A stretch of 64,000 bases of DNA, from contig NZ_VKAC01000005.1 in the NCBI RefSeq assembly GCF_008041935.1, positions 305,742-369,741 on the forward strand, read 5' to 3'. Positions 34,248 to 42,746 of this stretch are shown in pieces. How positions within the stretch are numbered: position 1 is the stretch's first letter; every line of letters begins with the position of its first letter. Source of the DNA: Quadrisphaera setariae. Lineage in GTDB: Bacteria; Actinomycetota; Actinomycetes; Actinomycetales; Quadrisphaeraceae. The notes beneath the pieces were generated by a model, which worked only from the letters and a program-made list of their open reading frames with translations, was not told the origin of the DNA and did not search any database. A program made the translations under genes and the position numbers.

Positions 34248-35720
34248 TCAGCGGGGGTCGTACCGGAGGAGGTGGTGCGTGTCGCGGACGAGCGCGCGCA
34301 GGTCCTCCAGCTCACCGGAGAGCGTCCCGGCGGCCCGCGCCTGCACGAGCACGTTGCCCAGCGCGGTGGCCTCCACCGGACCGGCGAGCACCGGGCGGCC
34401 GCAGGCGTCGGCCGTGAGCTGGCAGAGCAGGGCGTTGCGCGCACCCCCGCCCACCACGTGCACCACGTCGACCTGCTTGCCCGACAGGCGCGCCGCGTCG
34501 TCGACGGCGCGGGCGAACGCTGAGGCCAGGCTGTCGAGGACGCACCTCACGACGGCGGGACGCTCCCGCGGCACCTGCTGGCCGGACGCGCGCGCGGCCT
34601 CGCGGAGGCGCGCCACCATCGGCCGGTGGGCGCTCGGCGGGGCGAGGAAGGCGGGGGCGTCGACGTCCACCACCACCCCGCCGACCTCGGCGGCCGCCGC
34701 CTCGAGCAGGCCCGGCAGGGCGTCGGCGTCCAGGCGCCAGTCGGCCAGGCAGCCCTGCAGCACCCACAGACCCATGACGTTGTGGAGGTACCGGACCCGC
34801 CCGTCCACGCCGCGCTCGTTGGTGAACCCCGCGGCGAGGCTCTCCGGGCTGGTCACCGGTCCGGCGAGCTCCACGCCCACCAGGGCCCAGGTGCCGCAGG
34901 CGACGTAGGCGAAGCGCTCGGTGGCTGCGGGGACGGCGACGACGGCTGAGGCGGTGTCGTGCGTGCCCACCGCCACGAGCTGCGCGCCCTCGAGCCCGGT
35001 GGCGGCGGCCACCGCGGGGCGCAGCTCCCCGAGCACGCGGCCGGCGTCGTGCACCGGGGGGAGCAGGGGCCCGACGTCCACGCCGCCCGCGCTCGCCAGG
35101 GCCACGAGGTCGGGCGCCCAGCGGCCGGTGCGGACGTCGGCGAGGCCCGTGGTGGAGGCGTTGCTCGACTCCGCGCCCACGTGCCCGGACAGCCAGTACC
35201 CGAGGAGGTCGGGCAGCAGGAGCAGGGTGCTCGCGCGGTCGAGGTGCGGGCCTCGGGCCTCGGCGAGCAGCTGGTAGAGGGTGGTGAACGGCAGCCGCTG
35301 CAGGCCGTTGCGCTCGTACAGCCGCTCGGGGCTGGTGCGGGCGTCGAGCTGGTCGAGCAGGCCGTCGGTGCGCTCGTCGCGGTAGGACCGCGGGTTCCCC
35401 AGCAGCGACCCGTCGGCGGCGAGGAGGGCGTAGTCGACGGCCCAGGTGTCCACGCCGACCGTCTGCACGCGCCCGGCGCGCCCGCCGGGGAGCTGCGCCG
35501 CCAGCTCACCGGCGCGGCGCAGCCCGGTGAGGGCGTCCTGCCACAGGCCGAGCACGTCCCAGTGGAGGGCGCTGTCGAGGGTGCCCGCGCCGGCGGACAC
35601 CTCGACGCCCCCGTTGCGGAAGCGCGCGGCCTCCACGAGGTCCAGGCGGCCGCCGCCGACGTCGCCGAGCATCACGCGGCCGCTGGAAGCTCCGAGGTCG
35701 ACCGCCGCGTGGAGGCTCAC
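34248..35720 (-). CDS. rhaB: Rhamnulokinase
   Basis: A 490-residue FGGY-family kinase that phosphorylates L-rhamnulose to rhamnulose 1-phosphate. Motifs: AVDLGASSGRVMLG at residue 5 (phosphate 1), VGVDTWAVDYALL near 88, the catalytic Asp in GTHDTASAVVAVP near 255, and VVGGGARNALLCQLTAD near 425. The length is that of known rhamnulokinases. The GTG start has GGAGGG upstream. It is the third gene of the rhaI-aldolase-rhaB operon, separated from the aldolase gene by 79 bases that contain a direct repeat. Confidence 0.94.
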   Translation of the reverse strand: MSLHAAVDLGASSGRVMLGDVGGGRLDLVEAARFRNGGVEVSAGAGTLDSALHWDVLGLWQDALTGLRRAGELAAQLPGGRAGRVQTVGVDTWAVDYALLAADGSLLGNPRSYRDERTDGLLDQLDARTSPERLYERNGLQRLPFTTLYQLLAEARGPHLDRASTLLLLPDLLGYWLSGHVGAESSNASTTGLADVRTGRWAPDLVALASAGGVDVGPLLPPVHDAGRVLGELRPAVAAATGLEGAQLVAVGTHDTASAVVAVPAATERFAYVACGTWALVGVELAGPVTSPESLAAGFTNERGVDGRVRYLHNVMGLWVLQGCLADWRLDADALPGLLEAAAAEVGGVVVDVDAPAFLAPPSAHRPMVARLREAARASGQQVPRERPAVVRCVLDSLASAFARAVDDAARLSGKQVDVVHVVGGGARNALLCQLTADACGRPVLAGPVEATALGNVLVQARAAGTLSGELEDLRALVRDTHHLLRYDPR

Positions 35721-35741
35721 CGCCCCCTCCGGGTGGCCGAT

Positions 35742-35790
35742 CGTCCACGATCACGGCGGAGGGTGCTCCGGACGTCCATGATCACGGCGG
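35742..35790. repeat. Direct repeat CGTCCAYGATCACGGCGG
   Basis: Two 18-base copies (35742-35759 and 35773-35790) differ at one base and lie 31 bases apart between rhaB and the aldolase gene. The core TGATCACGG recurs twice in the hairpin loop at 53452-53473, suggesting a dispersed intergenic element. Confidence 0.7.
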
Positions 35791-35799
35791 GGGAGGGGG

Positions 35800-37893
35800 T
35801 CATCGGAGGAAGGCGGCGGCCACGCCGCTGTCGACCGGCACGTGCAGGCCGGTCGTCCGCGACAGCTCCCCGCCGGTGAGCACGAACACCGCGTCGGCCA
35901 CGTGCTCGGGCAGCACCTCGCGCTTGAGCAGCGTGCGCTGGGCGTAGAAGGAGCCCAGCTCGGACTCCTCCACCCCGTAGACCTCCGCTCGCGAGGCCCC
36001 CCACCCGCCGGCGAAGATCCCGGACCCGCGCACCACGCCGTCGGGGTTGATGCCGTTCACGCGGATGCCGTGCTCGCCCAGCTCGGCGGCCAGCAGCCGC
36101 ACCTGGTGGGCCTGGTCGGCCTTGGTGGCGGAGTAGGCGATGTTGTTCGGCCCCGCGAAGACGCTGTTCTTGGACGAGATGTAGACGACGTCGCCGCCCA
36201 TGCCCTGCGCGACCATCACGCGCGCCGCGGCCTGGGAGACGAGGAAGGAGCCCTTGGCCATGACGTCGTGCTGGAGGTCCCAGTCGCGCTCGGTGGTGTC
36301 CAGCAGCGGCTTGCTCAGCGACAGGCCCGCGTTGTTGACCACGAGGTCGAGCCCGCCGAACGCCAGGACCGCCTCGGTGACCGCCGCCGCCACAGCGGCG
36401 CTGTCGGAGACGTCGACGGCGACGCCGACCGCCACGTCCGCCCCTCGCTCCGCACCCACGAGATCGCCGATCTCAGCGGCCGCGGCCTGCGCCTTCGCGA
36501 GGTCGAGGTCGGCGACGACGACGCAGGCGCCCTCGCGGGCCAGCCGCTTCGCCGTCGCCAGGCCGATGCCCGACGCAGCGCCCGTCACCAGGGCCACGCG
36601 GGTGGCGAGGGCCTTCGGCTCCGGCATCCGCGCGAGCTTGGCCTCCTCCAGCGCCCAGTACTCGATGCGGAACTTCTCGGCCTCGGCGATGGGCGCGTAG
36701 CTGCTGACCGCCTCCGCCCCCCGCATGACGTTGATCGCGTTGACGTAGAACTCGCCCGCCACCCGCGCGGTCTGAGCGTCGCGGCCGTAGGTGAACATCC
36801 CCACCCCGGGGACCAGGACCACCAGCGGGTCGGCGCCCCGCACCGACGGGGAGGTGTCGGGCCCCTCGGTGACCGCGTGGCGGTGGTAGTAGGCCAGGTA
36901 GTCCTCCCGGTAGGCCCGGTGCAGCTCGGGCAGCCGCGCCAGCACCTCCTCCAGCGACGCCGTCGCCGGGAGGTCGACCACCATCGGGCGGACCTTGGTG
37001 CGCAGGAAGTGGTCGGGGCAGCTCGTGCCGAGCGCCGCCAGCCGCGGGTGCTCGGCCCGCGCCAGGAACTCCAGGACGACACCGGCGTCGGTGAACGCCC
37101 CGACCTGCGGCGCGTCCGTGCTCGCCAGCCCGCGCAGCACCGGTGCCAGCGCGGCGGCGCGCTCGCGGCGCTCGGCCGGCTCGAGCGGGCCGTACCCGTC
37201 GAGCTCGGCGCCGAAGGGGTGCTCACCGCGGGCCGCCAGCTCGGCGGTCTTCGTGTCCAGGTACCGCTCGGCGGTGTGGATGATCTCCAGCGACCGCTGC
37301 CGGCACTCCTCGCTGGTCGCACCCCAGGCGGTGATGCCGTGCCCGCCGAGGACGCAGCCGATGGCCTGGGGGTTGCTCGCGGCGACCTCGGCGATGTCGA
37401 GGCCCAGCTGGAAGCCGGGGCGGCGCCACGGCACCCACACCACGCGGCCCCCGAAGACCTCCCCCGTCAGCGCCTCGCCGTCGGCGGCGGTGGCCAGCGC
37501 GATGCCGGCGTCCGGGTGGAGGTGGTCGACGTGGGCGGCCTCCACGAGGGCGTGCATGGCCGTGTCGATGGACGGTGCAGCGCCGCCCCTCCCGAACAGG
37601 CAGTGGTCGAACGCGGCGACCACCTCGTCCTCGCGCTCCACGCCGGGGTAGACCCCGCGCAGCGCGCGCACCCTGTCGAGGCGCAGCACCGCCAGGCCCG
37701 CCTCGGTGAGCGTGCCGAGGTCTCCGCCGGAGCCCTTGACCCACAGCAGGTCGACGTCGGAGCCGGTGACCGGGTCGACGCCGGTGCCCTTGGCGGAGGT
37801 GTTGCCGCCGGCGTAGTTGGTGTTCTTCGGGTCGGCACCCAGCTGGTGCGAGCGCTCCAGCAGCTCGCCCACCGCGGCGTTCGTCGTCGTCAT
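35800..37893 (-). CDS. rhaD: Bifunctional rhamnulose-1-phosphate aldolase / lactaldehyde dehydrogenase
   Basis: A 697-residue fusion (also known as RhaEW in some systems). Residues 1 to about 410 are a class II aldolase: NTNYAGGNTSAKG near 24, metal-site HVDHLHPDAGIAL near 120-130, and VLGGHGITAWG near 180. From about 433 a short-chain dehydrogenase follows: VALVTGAASGIGLATAKRLA, NNAGLS, and the catalytic pair in YSATK. It cleaves rhamnulose 1-phosphate to DHAP and L-lactaldehyde and oxidises or reduces the latter. ATG 37893 lies 2 bases after the rhaI stop, so the genes are tightly coupled. Confidence 0.93.
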   Translation of the reverse strand: MTTTNAAVGELLERSHQLGADPKNTNYAGGNTSAKGTGVDPVTGSDVDLLWVKGSGGDLGTLTEAGLAVLRLDRVRALRGVYPGVEREDEVVAAFDHCLFGRGGAAPSIDTAMHALVEAAHVDHLHPDAGIALATAADGEALTGEVFGGRVVWVPWRRPGFQLGLDIAEVAASNPQAIGCVLGGHGITAWGATSEECRQRSLEIIHTAERYLDTKTAELAARGEHPFGAELDGYGPLEPAERRERAAALAPVLRGLASTDAPQVGAFTDAGVVLEFLARAEHPRLAALGTSCPDHFLRTKVRPMVVDLPATASLEEVLARLPELHRAYREDYLAYYHRHAVTEGPDTSPSVRGADPLVVLVPGVGMFTYGRDAQTARVAGEFYVNAINVMRGAEAVSSYAPIAEAEKFRIEYWALEEAKLARMPEPKALATRVALVTGAASGIGLATAKRLAREGACVVVADLDLAKAQAAAAEIGDLVGAERGADVAVGVAVDVSDSAAVAAAVTEAVLAFGGLDLVVNNAGLSLSKPLLDTTERDWDLQHDVMAKGSFLVSQAAARVMVAQGMGGDVVYISSKNSVFAGPNNIAYSATKADQAHQVRLLAAELGEHGIRVNGINPDGVVRGSGIFAGGWGASRAEVYGVEESELGSFYAQRTLLKREVLPEHVADAVFVLTGGELSRTTGLHVPVDSGVAAAFLR

Positions 37894-37895
37894 CG

Positions 37896-39065
37896 TCAGG
37901 CCCCCCAGCTCGCCTGGGCCCCGCCGATGCGCTCAGCGGCGATGCGGTCCAGGTACCCGGTCGCGGCGAAGGCGGCGTACGGGTCTCGCGGGAGGCCCTG
38001 GCTCTCGCGCAGGTCGGCGAGCAGCCCGCGCACGTCGGTGTTGTAGGCGTCCATGAGGACGCCGTTGGCGCCGAGCACGTCCCCGGAGGTCTGGGCCTCG
38101 GCGAGCGCCTCCCTGTCGACCAGCAGCGCCTTGGCCGTGGCCTCCTGCACGTTCATCACCGAGCGGATCTGGCCGGGGATCTTCGGCTCGATGTTGTGGC
38201 ACTGGTCGAGCATGAAGTTCACGCCGGAGGTCGGCAGGTGCGCGCCGGCGCCGACGATCTCGCTCATGATGCGGAAGAGCTGGAACGGGTCAGCGGCGCC
38301 CACGATGAGGTCGTCGTCGGCGTAGAAGCGGCTGTTGAAGTCGAAGGCGCCGAGGCGGCCGGCGCGCAGCAGCTGCGCCACGACGAACTCGATGTTGGTG
38401 CCGGGCGCGTGGTGGCCGGTGTCCAGCACCACGGACGCCCGCTCGCCCAGGGCCAGGCAGTGCAGCAGCGAGGTGCCCCAGTCGGGCACGTCGGTGGCGT
38501 AGAACGCCGGCTCGAAGAACTTGTACTCCAGGAGCAGGCGCATGTCGGCGTCCAGGCCCGCGTAGACCTGCGCCAGCCCCTCGGCCAGGCGGTCCTGACG
38601 GGCGCGCAGGTCGTCCTGGCCGGGGTAGTTCAAGCCGTCGGCCAGCCAGATCTTGAGGTCCGTGGAGCCGGTCTGGCGCATGACGTCGATGCAGGCCAGG
38701 TGGTGCGCCACCGCCTTGGCGCGGATGCGCGCGTCGGGGTTGCACAGGGAGCCGAGGCGGTAGTCGTCGTCCTGGAAGACGTTGGAGTTGACCGCCCCGA
38801 TGGTGACGCCCTCGTCGGCGGCGTGGGCGGCGAGCTTGCCGTAGTCGTCGACGAGGTCCCACGGGATGTGCAGGGAGACGCGGGGGGCGGCGCCGGTGTG
38901 GCGGTGCACCTGGGCCGCGTCGCTGACCTTCTCGAAGGGGTCGCGGGGCACGCCGGGGGTGGAGAACACCTTGAAGCGGGTGCCGGAGTTGCCGAACGCC
39001 CAGCTCGGCAGCTCGATGGTCTGCTGGGCCAGCGCTGCCAGCGCCTCGTCGCGCAGGTCGGTCAC
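37896..39065 (-). CDS. rhaI: L-rhamnose isomerase
   Basis: A 389-residue metal-dependent sugar isomerase of the RhaI type (Pseudomonas/actinobacterial form, distinct from E. coli RhaA). Landmarks: SWAFGNSGTRFKVF near 21, DLKIWLADGLNYPGQ near 135, the metal-site strands LLEYKFFEPAFYATDVPDWG near 178-197, LDTGHHAPGTN near 214, and FDFNSRFYADDDLIVG near 240. It converts L-rhamnose to L-rhamnulose. The GTG start lies 21 bases downstream of a LacI-type operator. First gene of the minus-strand rhamnose operon. Confidence 0.94.
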   Translation of the reverse strand: MTDLRDEALAALAQQTIELPSWAFGNSGTRFKVFSTPGVPRDPFEKVSDAAQVHRHTGAAPRVSLHIPWDLVDDYGKLAAHAADEGVTIGAVNSNVFQDDDYRLGSLCNPDARIRAKAVAHHLACIDVMRQTGSTDLKIWLADGLNYPGQDDLRARQDRLAEGLAQVYAGLDADMRLLLEYKFFEPAFYATDVPDWGTSLLHCLALGERASVVLDTGHHAPGTNIEFVVAQLLRAGRLGAFDFNSRFYADDDLIVGAADPFQLFRIMSEIVGAGAHLPTSGVNFMLDQCHNIEPKIPGQIRSVMNVQEATAKALLVDREALAEAQTSGDVLGANGVLMDAYNTDVRGLLADLRESQGLPRDPYAAFAATGYLDRIAAERIGGAQASWGA

Positions 39066-39086
39066 GGTGGGGCTCCCGGAAGTTGA

Positions 39087-39131
39087 TGAAACGATTCAAT
39101 GACGGTAGCCGCGGTGTTCGGCCCGTGTCAA
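39087..39131 (-). promoter_or_regulatory. rhaI promoter with LacI-type operator
   Basis: Read on the minus strand: TTGACA (39131-39126), an 18-base spacer, TACCGT (39107-39102), then the palindrome TGAATCGTTTCA (39098-39087) over the expected transcription start. On the plus strand the operator reads TGAAACGATTCA, identical to that at 40344. Confidence 0.8.
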
Positions 39132-39189
39132 CGCCTCCATCGGAGCACGCCCGGCGCGGTGCGCGCTCCGCGGCGGCTAGCGTGCGGTC

Positions 39190-40212
39190 GTGGTGGTGGG
39201 CATCAAGGACGTCGCGCGCGAGGCGGGCGTCTCCGTCGGCACGGTCAGCAACGTGCTGAACCGCCCCGACAGCGTCAGCCCCGCCAAGCGCGCTCTGGTC
39301 GAGGCCGCCGTCGAGCGCCTGGGGTACGTGCGCAACGAGTCGGCCCGCCAGCTGCGCGCCGGCTCCTCGCGCACCATCGCCCTGGTGGTGCTGGACGTCG
39401 CCAACCCCTTCTTCGCCGACGTCATCGCGGGAGCCGAGGAGGCCGCCGAGGACGTCGGCGCGCTCGTCGTCGTCTCCAACAGCGGCGGCAGGCCCGAGCG
39501 CGAGGCGCGCCACCTCGCGCGCCTGGAGGCCCAGCGCGTCATGGGTGTGCTGCTGTCCCCGGTGCGCGACGGCGAGAACGCCGCCGCCGCGGAGCTGGAG
39601 CGCCGCGGGACGCCCGTGGTGCTGGTCGACCGGGTCTCGGGGTCGGCCACGTCGCCGTCGGTGGCCGTCGACGACGTGCGGGGCGGGCGCCTCGCGGGAG
39701 AGCACCTCCGGGACCTCGGGCACCGCGCGGTCGCGTTCGTCGGCGGCCCCGACCACCTCGGCCAGGTCCGGGACCGGCTCGCAGGGCTGCGCGTCGCCGC
39801 GGGGGAGGTCGTGCGCGTCGAGGTGGTGGCCAGCGACGACATGTCCGTGCGCGCCGGCAGTGCGGCGGCCGCGCGGATCTTCGAGCGCTGGCCGGACCCC
39901 GCCGACCGGCCGACCGCGGTCTTCTGCGCCAACGACCTCCTCGCCCTCGGGGTGCTCAACGAGTGCGTGCGCCGCGGCGTGCGGGTGCCCGACGAGCTCG
40001 CGCTCGTCGGGTACGACGACATCGGCTACGCCGGCACGGCGGCGGTGCCGCTCACCTCGGTGCGCCAGCCGCGCGAGCTGCTGGGGCGCACGGCGGTGGA
40101 GCTGCTGCTCGAGACCGTCGACGGCGGTGCCGACGGGCGGGCGGGGGCGGGGCGGCACGTGCACTTCACGCCCGAGCTCGTCGTGCGCGAGTCCACCCAG
40201 CCCTCTCGCTGA
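39190..40212 (+). CDS. LacI family regulator of rhamnose genes
   Basis: A 340-residue LacI-type repressor. The N-terminal helix-turn-helix is IKDVAREAGVSVGTVSNVLN, with the hinge ESARQLRAGSS near 55. The periplasmic-binding-like effector domain includes VANPFFADVIAGAEEAAED, CANDLLALGVLNEC and LVGYDDIGYAG. It sits between the divergent rhamnose operon and the rhamnose importer, both of which carry the same operator, so it is the obvious regulator, probably released by rhamnose or rhamnulose. TAGCGT at 39178-39183 lies 7 bases before the GTG start, suggesting a leaderless transcript; a second GTG follows directly. Confidence 0.92.
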   Translation: MVVGIKDVAREAGVSVGTVSNVLNRPDSVSPAKRALVEAAVERLGYVRNESARQLRAGSSRTIALVVLDVANPFFADVIAGAEEAAEDVGALVVVSNSGGRPEREARHLARLEAQRVMGVLLSPVRDGENAAAAELERRGTPVVLVDRVSGSATSPSVAVDDVRGGRLAGEHLRDLGHRAVAFVGGPDHLGQVRDRLAGLRVAAGEVVRVEVVASDDMSVRAGSAAAARIFERWPDPADRPTAVFCANDLLALGVLNECVRRGVRVPDELALVGYDDIGYAGTAAVPLTSVRQPRELLGRTAVELLLETVDGGADGRAGAGRHVHFTPELVVRESTQPSR

Positions 40213-40305
40213 AGCCCGCGGAGCGGCTCCGCCCGCGCCGCTCCCGCGGCGCTCCCCGGCGCCGGTGCGGCGGGTGGGTGGCGCCGAGCCGTTAGCGAGA
40301 AGTGC

Positions 40306-40355
40306 TTGACGCCGTCGAGCAGGTGCGCGTACGTTCCCCGAACTGAAACGATTCA
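40306..40355 (+). promoter_or_regulatory. Rhamnose importer promoter with LacI-type operator
   Basis: TTGACG (40306-40311), an 18-base spacer, TACGTT (40330-40335), and TGAAACGATTCA (40344-40355) at the expected start of transcription. The 12-base operator is identical to the one in front of rhaI. Confidence 0.8.
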
Positions 40356-40361
40356 TAGACG

Positions 40362-40383
40362 GCGGCCGGAGATCTCCGGCCGC
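40362..40383. repeat. Perfect 22-base palindrome in importer leader
   Basis: The sequence GCGGCCGGAGA is followed immediately by its reverse complement, giving a perfect palindrome 6 bases after the operator. In RNA it would form a hairpin in the 5' leader, 25 bases before the start codon; in DNA it could bind a dimeric regulator. Confidence 0.75.
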
Positions 40384-40407
40384 TGCCCGTCTCGACGAGG
40401 AGACCTC

Positions 40408-41733
40408 GTGAAGGTGCCCCGCTCCCGCCTGCTCGCAGCCCTGGTGGCCGCCCCCCTCCTGCTCACCGGCTGCAGCGCCGGCTCCCTCGGTTCCTCCTCC
40501 GACGAGGGGTCTGGCGGTGCGACGGCCATCACCTTCCTGGTGGACAACGGCGCCGGCACCGCAGACGTGGCCAACGCCCTGGTCGACGCCTTCGAGGCCG
40601 AGCACCCCGACGTCACCGTCAAGGTCGAGACGCGCCCCGGGGGAGGCGACGGCGACAACCTCGTCAAGACCCGCCTGTCCACGGGGACCATGGACGACGT
40701 CTTCCTGTACAACTCCGGCTCGCTGTTCCAGCAGATCGACCCGGCCAAGAACCTCACCCCGCTCACCGGCGAGGACTTCGCCTCGCGCATCGACGACGCC
40801 TGGAAGCCCAACGTGTCGGCGGGGGGCGACCTGTACGGCGTGCCGTTCGGCACCAGCTTCGGCGGGGGCGTCCTCTACAACATCCCCGTCTACACCGAGC
40901 TCGGCCTCTCGGTGCCGACCACCTGGCAGCAGTTCATCGACAACAGCCAGAAGATCAAGGACTCCGGCAAGGGCGTCGCGCCGGTCGTGCAGACCTACGG
41001 CGACACCTGGACGTCCCAGCTGTTCGTCCTGGGTGACTTCCACAACGTGGCCGCCGCCGAACCGGGCTTCGCCGACGACTTCACCGCCAACAAGGCCAAG
41101 TACGCCACCGACCCGGCCGCCATCAAGGGCTTCGAGCACACCCAGCAGGTGCACGACCTCGGCCTCACCAACAGCGACTTCGCCTCCGCCACCAACGCCG
41201 ACGGCCTGCGCATGGTCGCTGACGGGACCGGTGCCCAGTACCCGATGCTCTCGGCCGTGGTCGCCGGTCTGCAGACCGCTGCGCCCGACGAGGTGGGTGA
41301 CGTCGGCTTCTTCGCCCTTCCCGGCGACGACGCCGCGACCAACGGGCTGACCGCCTGGGCGGCCAACGGGCTGTACGTGCCCAAGAGCACGACCGGCGCC
41401 GAGCTCGACGCCGTCAAGGAGTTCCTCGACTTCATGACGACGCCGGCTGCCTGCGACGTCCAGAGCAAGGCCAACACGCCCACCGGGCCGTACCCGATCA
41501 CCGACTGCTCCCTCCCCACGGACGTGCCGCAGCTCACCAAGGACGTCGTGAAGTACTTCGACGACGGCAAGCAGAGCCCGGCCCTGGAGTTCCTCTCCCC
41601 GGTGAAGGGCCCGAGCCTCGAGCAGATCACCGTGCAGGTCGGCTCCGGCATCAGCACCGCCGCCGAAGGCGCGGCCCTGTACGACCAGGACGTCCAGAAG
41701 CAGGCGCAGCAGCTCGGCCTCGCCGGCTGGTGA
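40408..41733 (+). CDS. Sugar ABC transporter substrate-binding lipoprotein (rhamnose locus)
   Basis: A 441-residue MalE-type (family 1) binding lipoprotein. The signal VKVPRSRLLAALVAAPLLLTGC ends with lipobox Cys22. The mature part has the usual pattern: VDNGAGTADVANALVDAFEA, GVPFGTSFGGGVLYN and PTTWQQFIDNSQKIKDSG. It probably captures rhamnose or rhamnosides outside the cell. GTG 40408 follows GAGGAG closely; the frame open to 40306 runs through the promoter and is not used. A 15-base-pair hairpin follows the stop. Confidence 0.92.
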   Translation: MKVPRSRLLAALVAAPLLLTGCSAGSLGSSSDEGSGGATAITFLVDNGAGTADVANALVDAFEAEHPDVTVKVETRPGGGDGDNLVKTRLSTGTMDDVFLYNSGSLFQQIDPAKNLTPLTGEDFASRIDDAWKPNVSAGGDLYGVPFGTSFGGGVLYNIPVYTELGLSVPTTWQQFIDNSQKIKDSGKGVAPVVQTYGDTWTSQLFVLGDFHNVAAAEPGFADDFTANKAKYATDPAAIKGFEHTQQVHDLGLTNSDFASATNADGLRMVADGTGAQYPMLSAVVAGLQTAAPDEVGDVGFFALPGDDAATNGLTAWAANGLYVPKSTTGAELDAVKEFLDFMTTPAACDVQSKANTPTGPYPITDCSLPTDVPQLTKDVVKYFDDGKQSPALEFLSPVKGPSLEQITVQVGSGISTAAEGAALYDQDVQKQAQQLGLAGW

Positions 41734-41745
41734 CGACCACCCCCG

Positions 41746-41780
41746 CCCGCCCCGGCCCGCACCTCGCGGGCCGGGGCGGG
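41746..41780 (+). terminator. Strong hairpin between binding protein and permease genes
   Basis: Perfect 15-base arms (41746-41760 and 41766-41780) with a 5-base loop lie 13 bases after the stop and 33 bases before the permease start. It mirrors the hairpin after the peptide-binding protein at 24929. Confidence 0.75.
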
Positions 41781-41813
41781 ACCCCCACGTCCGCACCCAC
41801 TCCAGGAGGAGCC

Positions 41814-42746
41814 GTGGCCAGCACCACGACAGCGCTCCCGCCGGTGCCCCCACCACCGGCCAGCCAGCCGCGGGCGACCCGCCGCGGGCGCCGAGGCAGC
41901 CCCTACCCCAGCTGGTTCTACCTCCCGGCGGCGGTGATCTACGTGGGGATCTTCCTGCTGCCGACGTTCGCGTCGTTCTACTTCAGCCTCACCCGCTGGA
42001 ACTTCAACAGCTCGGAGTTCATCGGGCTCGAGAACTTCGTGCAGTTCTTCCGCGAGCCCGCACTGGTCAAGGGCTTCGTCAACACCCTCGTGTACGGCGT
42101 GGTGACGTCCACCCTCAAGGTGGTCCTCGGCATGGCCCTCGGCGTGCTGCTGACCAGCCAGATCATCGGCCGCGGCTACCTGCGGTCCGTGGTGTTCTTC
42201 CCCGTGCTCGTCTCCACCATCGGCGTGGGGATCACCTTCACCGCCCTCATGAACCCCACCCGCGGACTCATCAACCAGGTCATCGGCCTGGTCGGTGTCA
42301 CCGGTCCCGGGTGGCTGACCGACCCCCAGATCGCCCTGCTGTCCGTGGCGCTGGTGGACGTGTGGAAGGGCGTGGGCCTGGCCACCGTCATCTACATCGC
42401 CGGCATCGTCTCGATCCCGCAGGAGTACACCGAGGCCGCCGCCGTCGACGGCGCCTCCGCCTGGCAGCGCTTCCGCAACGTCACGCTGCCGCTGTCGTGG
42501 CCCGCCACCTCCACCGTGGTCACCCTCAGCCTCATCGGCGGGCTGCGGTCCTTCGACCTCATCTGGGCGATGACGCGCGGCGGCCCGGGCTTCACCTCCG
42601 ACGTCATCGCCTCGGTGATCTACAAGCAGTACCAGGCGGGCTTCTACGGCCTGTCCACCGCCGGCAACGTCGTCCTGTTCCTCGTCGTCACCGCCGTCGT
42701 CGTCCCGCTGACGCGCTGGCTGGCCAAGAAGGAGGTGGCGCTGTGA
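41814..42746 (+). CDS. Sugar ABC transporter permease, MalF type (rhamnose locus)
   Basis: A 310-residue inner-membrane permease with six predicted TM segments after a Pro-rich cytoplasmic N-terminus. TM1 is LPAAVIYVGIFLLPTFASFYF; the EAA loop contains YTEAAAVDGASAWQRF near 205. GTG 41814 is preceded by AGGAGGA at ideal spacing, which excludes the 28-codon longer frame. It pairs with the next permease. No ATPase gene is present, as is common in actinobacteria that use a shared MsiK-type ATPase (inference). Confidence 0.92.
   Translation: MASTTTALPPVPPPPASQPRATRRGRRGSPYPSWFYLPAAVIYVGIFLLPTFASFYFSLTRWNFNSSEFIGLENFVQFFREPALVKGFVNTLVYGVVTSTLKVVLGMALGVLLTSQIIGRGYLRSVVFFPVLVSTIGVGITFTALMNPTRGLINQVIGLVGVTGPGWLTDPQIALLSVALVDVWKGVGLATVIYIAGIVSIPQEYTEAAAVDGASAWQRFRNVTLPLSWPATSTVVTLSLIGGLRSFDLIWAMTRGGPGFTSDVIASVIYKQYQAGFYGLSTAGNVVLFLVVTAVVVPLTRWLAKKEVAL

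Noticed and set aside
40218..40232. GCGGAGC/GCTCCGC palindrome after the rhamnose lacI gene as a terminator
   Set aside because: The stem is short once a loop is allowed and no T-rich tract follows, so the support is too weak to list as a feature.
38290..41856. Minus-strand open frame of nearly 1200 codons spanning rhaI to the importer gene
   Set aside because: It crosses the divergent promoter region and the LacI and binding-protein genes on the other strand, and has no recognisable domain.
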